NCBI RefSeq assembly: GCF_029338295.1
Contig: NZ_CP119791.1
Location: 1,302,001-1,366,000, forward strand
Direction: 5' to 3'
Origin: Haladaptatus sp. QDMS2
GTDB taxonomy: Archaea; Halobacteriota; Halobacteria; Halobacteriales; Halococcaceae
Length of the DNA: 64,000 nucleotides
A program made the position numbers and the translations under genes. Within the stretch, counting starts at the first letter, position 1. Each line of letters begins with the position of its first letter. A model generated the notes under the pieces. It did no database searches, was not told where the DNA came from, and saw only the letters and a list, made by a program, of their open reading frames with translations. This document shows, in pieces, positions 26,368-34,717 of this stretch.

Positions 26368-27507
26368 TCAGAGCAGACGGTCTGCGATGATGTTCTTTTG
26401 AATCTCAGAGGTTCCCTCGTAGATTTTCGTGATTCGCGCATCGCGGTAGAATCGCTCTGCGGGGTGGTCGGTGACGTAGCCTGCGCCGCCGTGGACCTGC
26501 AGACCCTCGTCTGCGACGCGGACTGACTGCTCGCTCGCGAACAGTTTCGCCATCGAGGCGAACTTCGCGGCGATGTCGTCGTCGCCGGATTCGACCGCCG
26601 TCGCTGCCCGATAGTTGAGCGACCGGGCGGCTTCGACGCTGGTCGCCATGTCCGCAATCTTGTGGCGTATCGCCTGAAACTGCGAAATGGGCTGGTCGAA
26701 CTGCTCGCGTTCGTTCGCGTAGGCGATGGCTTCGTCAACCGCCGCCTGCGCGACGCCGAGTGCCTGCGAGGCGACGCTCACCCGTCCGTGGGCGAAGAAG
26801 TTCATGAGCTGGTAGAATCCCTTGTCAACTTCGCCGACGACGTTTTCGGCGGGGATGCGCAGCTCGTCGAAGGTGAGTTCTGCGAGGTCGGAAGCGTGGA
26901 TACCGAGTTTGTTGTCGATTTTGTGTGCGGTGAACCCCGGCGTGTCTGTCGGGACGAGGAAGGCCGTAATTCCCCGGTGGCCCGCGTCGGGGTCGGTTTT
27001 CGCCATCACGATGGCCACGTCCGCGACGTTCCCGTTCGTAATCCACATCTTGTTGCCGTCGATGACCCACTCGTCATCGTCGCGGACGGCGCGCGTCTCC
27101 ATCCCGGCGACGTTCGACCCGTGGGCGGGTTCGCTGATTGCGCTCGCGGAGACCGCTTCGCCTCCCGCAATCTTCGGCAACCACCCTTCTTTCATCCACT
27201 CGTCGCCGTAACGGATGAGCATCGCCGTGCCGAACCCGGCACTGGAGATGGCGCTGCCGATACCGGCGTCCGCCCGCCAGAGTTCCTCGGTGATGACGGC
27301 CGTCGAGAGGAGGTCGAGGCCCGCTCCGCCGTACTCCTCGGGGATGTTCGGCGCGACGAAGTCGTACTTCGCGGCCTGCTTGCGGATGGTTTCGGGATAC
27401 TCGCGGGATTCGTCGAATTCGCGGGCGACGGGGCGAATCTCCTGTTCCCCGAACTCGCGGACGGCCTGTCGAATCGCTTCTTGTTCGGCCGTAAGTTGAA
27501 ACGACAT
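26368..27507 (-). CDS. Acyl-CoA dehydrogenase
   Basis: The 379-residue flavoprotein is typical of short- or medium-chain dehydrogenases. It shows ASAISEPAHGSNVAGM near residue 125, WITNGNVADV near residue 155, QVHGGAGYVTDHPAERFYRDARI near residue 333 and IYEGTSEIQKN near residue 363 with the base Glu. It is convergent with the hydroxyacyl-CoA dehydrogenase, separated by only 6 bp. It is probably part of beta-oxidation with ETF as acceptor. Confidence 0.93.
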   Translation of the reverse strand: MSFQLTAEQEAIRQAVREFGEQEIRPVAREFDESREYPETIRKQAAKYDFVAPNIPEEYGGAGLDLLSTAVITEELWRADAGIGSAISSAGFGTAMLIRYGDEWMKEGWLPKIAGGEAVSASAISEPAHGSNVAGMETRAVRDDDEWVIDGNKMWITNGNVADVAIVMAKTDPDAGHRGITAFLVPTDTPGFTAHKIDNKLGIHASDLAELTFDELRIPAENVVGEVDKGFYQLMNFFAHGRVSVASQALGVAQAAVDEAIAYANEREQFDQPISQFQAIRHKIADMATSVEAARSLNYRAATAVESGDDDIAAKFASMAKLFASEQSVRVADEGLQVHGGAGYVTDHPAERFYRDARITKIYEGTSEIQKNIIADRLL

Positions 27508-27562
27508 AGCCGACTCTTGGTAGCACGACCCAAATACCTTCGTGCGGCGGCGACGTGGGCGC

Positions 27563-28459
27563 TCAATCGAGGGCAGTAAGTGCCTCTACGTCCGGAATGT
27601 CGCGGGCCGCGTCTACGATTTGCTCCATGCGTTCTGTGTGCTTGCTCGCGGCGTAGGTCGTCAGGTCGGCCGCAGCAGGTCCCGGCATGCCGTCCGTAGC
27701 TTCGAGATCGTCGGTGGTCGTGGCGTTGACCAGCGGCAGAAGTTCTGAAACCGTCTCGTGGAGCAGCGTCGGGTCCACGCCGTCCTCGACCAGCGCCTTC
27801 AGCTTCGCCATGCCAAAGCCGACGTGGCGACCCTCGTCACCCCGGATTTTCGTCAGGCCAGCGGTGAGTCCCGGAAGCGTCGGCAGTTCGGGGTGGGTGT
27901 CCGGCCCGTAGGCCTGCTGGAGGCCGAAGTAGGCGGTCTGCGCGAGGATTCCCTCCACGACGAGGTGGTAGTGACAATAGGCTCTCGCCCGATTCGCCGG
28001 GCTGTCGTCGGTGAGCAGCGCCTCCATCGCCGCCTCCGTCCGGTCGAACAGTTCGACGTACGCGGGGACGTACCAGCGGTCGTCCTGTGGCGAGGTACTG
28101 GCTTCTCCCCGGGCCGCTTCCGCCTCGTTTACGACCTCTTGCCAGTAGCGGTCGAAAAAGTCGGTGTGTTTGGCCTCCTCGTAGAGTTGCGTCGTGATGA
28201 ACGCCTGGTCTTCCGGCGCTTCGAGGACGACGGCGAGGGGTGCGAGGTCTGTCGTGACCGCCTGTTCACCCGCGCCGAACTTCGCGATGGCACCGCGAAA
28301 CCGGTCGAACACGAGGTCGTTCATGGACTCGACGGCGGCGCGGTCGGCCGAGAGGTCGATGGCTCCAGGGTCCCAGTGGCGCGACACGGCGTTTTTGAAG
28401 TAGCGAAACGACCGGGTCTCACGGTCGAGGAAGTCGCCGCGTGTCGAGTCGAGATGCAT
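27563..28459 (-). CDS. R2-like ligand-binding oxidase (R2lox), ferritin-like fold
   Basis: The 298-residue protein matches the ribonucleotide-reductase small-subunit superfamily without radical-enzyme context. Metal-ligand helices are visible: LYEEAKHTDFFDRY near residue 93 (ExxH), HLVVEGILAQTAYFGL near residue 166 (Glu) and KIRGDEGRHVGFGM near residue 208 (ExxH). R2lox proteins hold a Mn/Fe site and bind a fatty-acid-like ligand, which suits the acyl-CoA neighbourhood. It is probably cytosolic, with substrate unknown. Confidence 0.82.
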   Translation of the reverse strand: MHLDSTRGDFLDRETRSFRYFKNAVSRHWDPGAIDLSADRAAVESMNDLVFDRFRGAIAKFGAGEQAVTTDLAPLAVVLEAPEDQAFITTQLYEEAKHTDFFDRYWQEVVNEAEAARGEASTSPQDDRWYVPAYVELFDRTEAAMEALLTDDSPANRARAYCHYHLVVEGILAQTAYFGLQQAYGPDTHPELPTLPGLTAGLTKIRGDEGRHVGFGMAKLKALVEDGVDPTLLHETVSELLPLVNATTTDDLEATDGMPGPAAADLTTYAASKHTERMEQIVDAARDIPDVEALTALD

Positions 28460-28545
28460 ACCCCCGTGGTCACCCCCCGCGACAAGAAAGATTGTGCAAC
28501 GCTACCAAACTTCAATGTAGTTTATGGAAGGCGGTTCAGGGCGCT

Positions 28546-28916
28546 ACAACCTCGCCCGTCAGGGCGGGGATACAGCGCCCGTTTTCGTTCACGTTCACCG
28601 TGTGGCAAAGGCCTGAGTGCCCTCGGTACGTTCGGATGCGTGTCGAGCCGAATGGTGAAGCCGTTCGGTCCTCGGCAGTCCACAAATTGGCAGTTGACTC
28701 GGTGTTTGCCTCAGCAAAACGTACGCCCGTGGACCGCAGCACCGACACAAAACAAGCAGGTACCTCTGAGTCGCCGTGTCCGTCTTGGACACCCGATAGG
28801 AGTATCGGGGGCGTGGCACTCCCATCGGCACGTCGGGTCGGTAACCCGAAGAGACCAACGAACCGTCCGTTGGTGGGCGTGGGAAGCCCCGTCGTTTACG
28901 GCAGGGAGGATGTCAC
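28546..28916 (+). mobile_element. Non-autonomous IS200/IS605-type (PATE-like) element
   Basis: There is no coding frame of its own. The left end carries a subterminal hairpin (CGCCCGTCAGGGCGGGG near 28553) and the right end carries CCCCGTCGTTTACGGC followed by GGGAGGATGTCAC. The right end nearly matches the tnpB element at 53.7 kb and the element at 3.0 kb. The centre shares a block with the 3.0 kb copy (TTGACTCGGTGTTTGCC). The last bases supply the stop codon of the convergent enoyl-CoA hydratase gene. The left boundary is approximate. Confidence 0.6.
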
Positions 28917-29707
28917 TCGCCCGTGAACTCTGGAGAGCGCTTCTCCATGAATGCCGTCGCACCCTCTACGTGGTCGTCCGTCGAGAAGCAGGCGACCTGT
29001 GCCGCCGCCTCGTTCGTAATCGCCTGGTCGAGCGACTGCTCCATGCCCTGTCGGAGGAGGCGCTTCGACGCACGGAGCGCGACGCTCGGGCCGGTGGCGA
29101 TTTCCTCGACGAATTCAGCGACCTCCTCGTCGAAGTCGCTCTCGTCGTAGACATGGTTGAACAGGCCGAGGTCCTCGGCGCGGTCTGCGTCCACGAGTTC
29201 GCCCGTCAAGACGAGTTCCTGGGCCGTGTTCTGCCCGACGATGCGCGGCAGGAGATAGGAGGTGCCCGAATCCACGGTGAGGCCGACCTGTCGGAAGCCG
29301 AAGCTAATCTTCGAGTCTTCGGTGGCGAGCAGGATGTCGCAGGCGATGGCGAGGTTCGCCCCGGCCCCGAACGCGACGCCGTCGATTTTCGCGATGGTCG
29401 GGAGGTGGAACTGCGCGACGTGCTTTACCGCCCGCGAGGTGCGCTGGACGATGAGTTGCTCGCGCTCTGCGAGCGAGTACTCCCCGTTCAGCCCCTTCAT
29501 CATCGCATTGATGTCACCGCCCGCGCAGAAGGCTCCGCCCGTGCCCTGAATCACGAGACAGCGGGCGTCGCTTTCCTCGATTTCGTCGAGTGCGTCGATG
29601 ATGCCACCCGCCACGTCGTGAGTGAGAGCGTTTCGCACGTCGGGTCGGTTCAGCGTGACCGTCGCCACGTCGTCTTCAATGTCAAGTAAGACTGCGTCGT
29701 CTGCCAT
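28913..29707 (-). CDS. Enoyl-CoA hydratase/isomerase family protein
   Basis: The 264-residue crotonase-fold protein has VTLNRPDVRNALT near residue 17, GGAFCAGGDINAMM near residue 57 (oxyanion-hole backbone), and IAKIDGVAFGAGANLAIACD near residue 104. The first catalytic Glu position falls in the GQ/SF region and cannot be assigned with certainty. The TGA stop at 28913-28915 is made by the terminal bases of the adjoining mobile element, so the native C-terminus may have been longer or different. Confidence 0.9.
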   Translation of the reverse strand: MADDAVLLDIEDDVATVTLNRPDVRNALTHDVAGGIIDALDEIEESDARCLVIQGTGGAFCAGGDINAMMKGLNGEYSLAEREQLIVQRTSRAVKHVAQFHLPTIAKIDGVAFGAGANLAIACDILLATEDSKISFGFRQVGLTVDSGTSYLLPRIVGQNTAQELVLTGELVDADRAEDLGLFNHVYDESDFDEEVAEFVEEIATGPSVALRASKRLLRQGMEQSLDQAITNEAAAQVACFSTDDHVEGATAFMEKRSPEFTGE

Positions 29708-29741
29708 ATCACCACCACCGAGAAGTGGGGCGTACTTGATT

Positions 29742-31286
29742 CTACCGCCGACCGACCGAGCGACGTTTTACCTTCCCCGAGTCGGTCCGGGGCAATTCGT
29801 CGACGAATTCGACTTCACGGGGGTGTTTGTACGGCGCGAGCGTGTCGAGGCAGTGCTGGACGAGTTCTGCTTCGGTCACGGAGACGCCGGGCGTGGAGAC
29901 GACGAACGCTTTCACCGTCTCGCCGCGGCGCTCGTCGGGAACGCCGACCACGGCTGCTTCGACGACTGCGGGATGATCGGTGAGACAGAATTCGACCTCC
30001 CGGGGATAGACGTTGTAGCCGGCGGTGACGATGAGTTCGTCCGCTCGCCCGACGAGGTAGCAAAAGCCGTTCTCGTCGTGGTAGCCCAGGTCGCCGGTGT
30101 GAAACCAGCGCCGCCCGTCGCGTTCCGTGATGGCCGCGGCCGTCGCCTCGGGCATCCCGTGGTAGCCAGCCATCACGGTGGGTCCCGCAACGACGACTTC
30201 GCCGACGTGCTCGGCGACGGAATCTGGGGCTACGGGGCCGGTTTCGACGGGCGGTCGTTCTTCGAACTCGTCGCCCACGACGCGCCACGCGACGCCTGAA
30301 AGTGCCCGCCCGACGCTCCCTCGGCGGTGCGCATCGGGACGATTAAAGTGCGTGACCGGCGCGGTTTCGGTGAGGCCGTAACCCTCGTACACCGGCACGT
30401 CGAGCAGGTCTTCGACGGAGGTGAGGAGCGACCCGGGCATCGCCGCACCCCCGGTTCCGACGAACCGGAGCGACGACGTTTCGAACTCGTCGGCGTCGGC
30501 CGCCCCCACGAAATCTGCGAACATCGTGGGGACGCCGTGGAACGTGGTGACGCCTTCCTCCTCGATGGTCCTGAGCGCCGCCCTCGGTTCCCAGTGTTCT
30601 TGCAGGTGGAGCGTCGCGCCCGAGATAAGCGTCGCGTGCACGACGGCGCTCAGGCCGTAGATGTGCGTGAGCGGGACCGCAGCGAGCATTCGGTCGTCGG
30701 TAGTGAGACCGCCCTCCGGAAGCGCCGCCGTCTGTTCTGCGTTCGATGAGACGTTCGCGTGGGTCAGTTCGACGCCCTTCGGGCGGCCGGTCGTCCCGCT
30801 CGTGTACGGCAGAAAGGCGAGGTCCCCCTCGTCCCGGCTGATTGGATTACGAGGCGTCGATTCGAGTAGCGACTTGACCGTCTCGAAATCCGGGTGCTCG
30901 CCCGCGCTGACGACGGTTTTGACCGCTGATTCGTCTCGGAGCGAGGCCGCCAGCGACGCGTCTTTCGCCCGCGTGACGACGAGGGTGGCCCCGCTGTCTG
31001 CGAGGTGATGGTGTAACTCGCGTTCACGGCACTGGGGGTTGATGGGAACGACGACTGCACCGGCTCGCAGTGCCCCGTAGAGACAGCAGACGTACGCAAT
31101 CGTGTTCGGGAGGTGGAGCGCGACGCGGTCCCCGGGTTCGACGCCGCAGGCGGCGAGTCCACCGCCGATGCGCCCTGTTCGGTCCCAGAACGCCTCGAAA
31201 CTGAGTCGCGTCGTCCCGTCGGTGACAGCAGGGACTTCCGGAAGGGTATTGACCGTCCGTTCGAGGGGTGTCAGGACGTTAGGCAT
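29742..31286 (-). CDS. Acyl-CoA synthetase (AMP-forming)
   Basis: The 514-residue adenylate-forming enzyme activates a carboxylic acid to its CoA ester. It has the P-loop-like YTSGTTGRPKGVELTH near residue 165, YEGYGLTETAPV near residue 307, the YHDENGFCYLVGR segment with the hinge near residue 405, and GYNVYPREVE near residue 425. The catalytic Lys lies in TDSGKVKRR at the C-terminus. It is probably the entry step for the beta-oxidation genes around it. Confidence 0.92.
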   Translation of the reverse strand: MPNVLTPLERTVNTLPEVPAVTDGTTRLSFEAFWDRTGRIGGGLAACGVEPGDRVALHLPNTIAYVCCLYGALRAGAVVVPINPQCRERELHHHLADSGATLVVTRAKDASLAASLRDESAVKTVVSAGEHPDFETVKSLLESTPRNPISRDEGDLAFLPYTSGTTGRPKGVELTHANVSSNAEQTAALPEGGLTTDDRMLAAVPLTHIYGLSAVVHATLISGATLHLQEHWEPRAALRTIEEEGVTTFHGVPTMFADFVGAADADEFETSSLRFVGTGGAAMPGSLLTSVEDLLDVPVYEGYGLTETAPVTHFNRPDAHRRGSVGRALSGVAWRVVGDEFEERPPVETGPVAPDSVAEHVGEVVVAGPTVMAGYHGMPEATAAAITERDGRRWFHTGDLGYHDENGFCYLVGRADELIVTAGYNVYPREVEFCLTDHPAVVEAAVVGVPDERRGETVKAFVVSTPGVSVTEAELVQHCLDTLAPYKHPREVEFVDELPRTDSGKVKRRSVGRR

Positions 31287-31359
31287 CGGGGTCTGGTGCT
31301 CTCTGCTGAGGGAATCGACAAAACGTTCGGGGTTGCTGAAAACCGTGCCGCAATCGGCC

Positions 31360-32136
31360 TCAGCGGGCCGTCCAGCCGCCGTCGACGGTCAGGCACTCGC
31401 CGGTCACGTAAGAGGCGGCCCGGCTCGCGAGGAACACGGCGGGGCCGGCCAGTTCTTCGGGCTGGGCAAAGCGGTCCAGGGGCGTCCGGTCGCGAATCGA
31501 CTGGGCGAGTTTCTCGTTGTCGGTCACGCCCTCGGTGAGGTCCGTCTCGACGTAGCCAGGCGCGATGGCGTTCACCCGCACGTCGGGGGCCCAGTCTAAG
31601 GCCATGCTCTTCGTGATGCCGAGCAAGCCGTGTTTCGAGGCGACGTAGGGATGCTGGCGCGGGAGGCCGACCAGACCGCCGACGCTCGCGACGTTGATGA
31701 CCGACCCGCCGTCGCTCTCGTGGAGGTATTCGGCGGCTGCCTGTGCACAGAGGAACGCCCCACGCAGGTTGACGTCGATGACGAAATCGAGCGCGTCCAC
31801 CTCGACGCGTTCGGGTTCGCCGAGTGCACCCCCCGGATTGACGCCCGCGTTGTTCACGACGCAATCGACGCCGCCAAACTCGTCCGCGGCGGTTTCCATG
31901 AGCGCACGCACGTCCGTCTCGTCGGTCACGTCCACCGTCGCGGCGAGGGCTTCACCGCCGCGGGATTCTATTTCCGCGGCGACCGCGGAAACGTCGTCTT
32001 CGGTGCGTGCCGCCGGCACGACGGCCGCGCCAGCGTCGGCGAGGCCGAGCGCGATTGCCCGCCCGATACCTCGACTGCCGCCCGTCACCACGGCCACGTG
32101 CCCGTCTAAATCGAACTGCTCCATCACGGAGTCCAT
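31360..32136 (-). CDS. Short-chain dehydrogenase (FabG-like)
   Basis: The 258-residue SDR has TGGSRGIGRAIA near residue 16, NNAGVNPGG near residue 92, a catalytic YVASKHG near residue 157, and the terminal GECLTVDGGW. It is FabG-like and could reduce or oxidise a 3-oxoacyl or hydroxyacyl thioester. Two in-frame ATGs (32136 and 32124) are possible. It sits 73 bp from the acyl-CoA ligase gene on the same strand. Confidence 0.87.
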   Translation of the reverse strand: MDSVMEQFDLDGHVAVVTGGSRGIGRAIALGLADAGAAVVPAARTEDDVSAVAAEIESRGGEALAATVDVTDETDVRALMETAADEFGGVDCVVNNAGVNPGGALGEPERVEVDALDFVIDVNLRGAFLCAQAAAEYLHESDGGSVINVASVGGLVGLPRQHPYVASKHGLLGITKSMALDWAPDVRVNAIAPGYVETDLTEGVTDNEKLAQSIRDRTPLDRFAQPEELAGPAVFLASRAASYVTGECLTVDGGWTAR

Positions 32137-32212
32137 GCGTGGTTCTGACTGCCGCCCGTCTTAACTTCCCCGAACGCGGTATACTTTGGCCGCCCGGCTC
32201 GAATGACTGCAC

Positions 32213-33604
32213 ATGCACCTGTGCTGGCACCGCCGTGACCTCCGAGTGGCCGACAATCGCGCGCTCGCCGCCGTCAACGGGTCGGTCCTCCCGGTGTTCG
32301 TCTTCGACCCGAACGTCCTCCAGTACGGGTCCCCAAACCGCGTCGCATTCATGCTCGACGCCCTCCGGGCACTCCGCGACGACTACCGCGACCTCGGCGG
32401 CGACCTGCTCATCGCACAGGGCGACCCGGCAGTAGTCATCCCCGAACTCGCCACAGAACACGACGCGGAGAAGGTGGTCTGGAACACGGATTACTCTGGG
32501 CTCGCCCGGGAGCGAGACGCCGCGGTGCGGCGGGCGCTCGCCGACGCCGACGCGCCCCGTGAAGCCTTCCACGACGCCATCTGCCACGAACCGGGGAGCA
32601 TCACGACGAACGAGGGCGACCCCTACTCCGTGTTCACCTACTTCGGGCGCAAGTGGCGCGACCGTGAGAAAGCCGCCCCCTACAACTCGCCCGAGTCGGG
32701 TAGCGTTGCTGACGTTGCTGGCGAGGAGCTGCCGACGCTCGCCGACCTCGGCTTCGACGACCCGGCGGCAGACGTCCCACCTGCCGGCACCGACGCGGCC
32801 CGCGACCGTCTCGCCGCGTTCTGCGAGGGGCCGATTTTCCGGTACGCAGACCGCCGTGACTACCCCGCAGACGAGAACACCTCCCGGCTCTCGGAACACC
32901 TGAAGTGGGGGACCATCGGCATCCGCGAGGTGTTCGTCGCGACCGAGGAGGCGAAAGCACAGGCCGACTCCGAGGCGGAGGCAGAGTCGGTCACCGAATT
33001 CCAGTCACAACTGGCGTGGCGGGAGTTCTACACGCACGTTCTCTGGTTCAATCCCAACGTCACGTGGGCGAATTACAAGACCTACGAGAACCCCATCGAG
33101 TGGCGAGACGGCTCCGACGAACTCGCCGCGTGGCAGGCCGGGGAGACCGGGTACCCCATCGTCGACGCCGGAATGCGCCAGCTTCGGACGGAGGGATTCA
33201 TGCACAACCGGGTGCGGATGATCGTCGCCTCGTTCCTCACGAAGGACTTGCTTATCGATTGGCGCAAGGGGTACAACTGGTTCCGCGAACACCTCGTAGA
33301 CCACGAGACAGGCAACGACACGGGCGGATGGCAGTGGGCCGCCTCGACCGGGACGGACGCCCAGCCGTATTTCCGCATCTTCAACCCAATGACGCAGGGC
33401 GAACGCTACGACGAAGACGCGACGTATATCAAGCGGTACGTCCCGGAACTCCGCGACGCAGACCCGGACGACATCCACGACTGGCACGAACTCTCGGGCG
33501 ACCGCCGCGAAGAGGCAGCCTCGGATTACCCCGCACCAATCTGCGACCACAGCGAACGACGCGAGGACGCCCTCGCGATGTTCGAGGCCGCTCGCGGGGA
33601 TTAA
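32213..33604 (+). CDS. phr: Deoxyribodipyrimidine photolyase
   Basis: The 463-residue flavoprotein repairs UV cyclobutane dimers using blue light. The N-terminal antenna-binding domain begins LCWHRRDLRVADNRAL. The C-terminal FAD domain contains LKWGTIGIREVF, FQSQLAWREFYTHVLW, TGYPIVDAGMRQLRTEG and HNRVRMIVASFLTKDLLIDW, the best conserved part of class I photolyases. GGWQWAASTGTDAQPYFRIFNP follows in two halves typical of the FAD pocket. It is a single gene. Confidence 0.95.
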   Translation: MHLCWHRRDLRVADNRALAAVNGSVLPVFVFDPNVLQYGSPNRVAFMLDALRALRDDYRDLGGDLLIAQGDPAVVIPELATEHDAEKVVWNTDYSGLARERDAAVRRALADADAPREAFHDAICHEPGSITTNEGDPYSVFTYFGRKWRDREKAAPYNSPESGSVADVAGEELPTLADLGFDDPAADVPPAGTDAARDRLAAFCEGPIFRYADRRDYPADENTSRLSEHLKWGTIGIREVFVATEEAKAQADSEAEAESVTEFQSQLAWREFYTHVLWFNPNVTWANYKTYENPIEWRDGSDELAAWQAGETGYPIVDAGMRQLRTEGFMHNRVRMIVASFLTKDLLIDWRKGYNWFREHLVDHETGNDTGGWQWAASTGTDAQPYFRIFNPMTQGERYDEDATYIKRYVPELRDADPDDIHDWHELSGDRREEAASDYPAPICDHSERREDALAMFEAARGD

Positions 33605-33711
33605 CCGACCGCCCCGTTTCAACGCCCGTTTTCGCTTACGTTTCAGCATTCGTGTCAGAAATACTAATCATGCGAACACCAAAATGAATTCGCGGAGTTG
33701 CGTACGTGGAG

Positions 33712-34653
33712 ATGTCACGAACTGCAACAGCGGCAAGTATTCTCGGCACCCGACTGCACCGCCTCGGAACCACCATCGCGGCTCCGGCGGCTCTCTCTGA
33801 GACCGGCCAGCGATTCTACGACCTCGTCATCCACGGAACCCTGTTTCTCGGACTCGTCGCGGCGACCAAAATCCTCGTCGTCGCGTTGCTGTTGTCGGTT
33901 CCGCTGAACCCCGCCGTCCTCATCGCGTTCCTCGTTTCGTTTACCATCTACACCCACAACAAACTCACTGACCTGAACGAAGACGCCATCAACAACCCGG
34001 ACCGCGTCGCGTTCATCGAACCGCGAAAGCGCCTGTTCCTGGCTCTCTCGGTCGGCGCGTACCTGCTCGCGCTCGTCGTGTCTGCGTTCGGCGGACTGAT
34101 GGCTTTCCTCCTGACGTTACTTCCCGGTGTGGCGGCGGTGCTCTACAGCGAACCGTGGTTGCCCCTCTTCGAAGCAGACCGCCTGAAAGAGGTGTTACTC
34201 GTGAACACGACGCTCGTCGCGATTTCGTGGGCTGCGCCCGTCGCGTTCCTGCCGCTCGCGTTCGCGGGCAAAACTCTGGTCATCGGCGGCACGGTCGTTT
34301 TCGTGTTCTTCTTCCTTCGTACCTTCATCGCGGGCGAAGTGCTGAACGTCCGAGACGTGGCAGGCGACCGCGAAGAAGGAATTCCGACGCTTCCGGTCGC
34401 CGTTGGCGTGAAGCGAACGCAGATAGTCCTCTACGCGCTCGACATCGGGTCGCTCGGGCTCGTCGTCATCGCCGGTGTGTTCGGCACCATTTCGACCCTC
34501 CACGGCCTCGCGCTCGCCCCGGCCATCGTCTACTCGATGTTCATCACCTCAATGCTTACTGCGGACGTGAACCTGCGACACCTGGGGACGATGCGCGACT
34601 TCGAGTACATCCTGATGGCCGTCGCCCTGCTCGCCACGGTGGTTCTGTTTTGA
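33712..34653 (+). CDS. UbiA-family prenyltransferase, multi-pass membrane protein
   Basis: The 313-residue protein has about eight hydrophobic segments. It has the first Asp-rich motif as NKLTDLNED near residue 83 (an NDxxD variant) and a second as NVRDVAGDREEGIPTLP near residue 212, the pair that binds prenyl diphosphate through Mg2+. This places it in the UbiA family, which builds quinones or archaeal lipids. ATG 33712 with a GGAG upstream is preferred over the GTG at 33706. The acceptor substrate is unknown. Confidence 0.82.
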   Translation: MSRTATAASILGTRLHRLGTTIAAPAALSETGQRFYDLVIHGTLFLGLVAATKILVVALLLSVPLNPAVLIAFLVSFTIYTHNKLTDLNEDAINNPDRVAFIEPRKRLFLALSVGAYLLALVVSAFGGLMAFLLTLLPGVAAVLYSEPWLPLFEADRLKEVLLVNTTLVAISWAAPVAFLPLAFAGKTLVIGGTVVFVFFFLRTFIAGEVLNVRDVAGDREEGIPTLPVAVGVKRTQIVLYALDIGSLGLVVIAGVFGTISTLHGLALAPAIVYSMFITSMLTADVNLRHLGTMRDFEYILMAVALLATVVLF

Positions 34654-34717
34654 ATCACGAGTGTTCAACACACCTAGAGTAATTACGTTCCGGTGGTAAG
34701 ACTCGAACCGACCCCCC

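Noticed and set aside
27758-29689. A 643-codon plus-strand open frame
   Set aside because: It runs antisense through the R2lox and enoyl-CoA hydratase genes and a mobile element; its composition is that of a GC-rich shadow and both opposite frames have clear family motifs.
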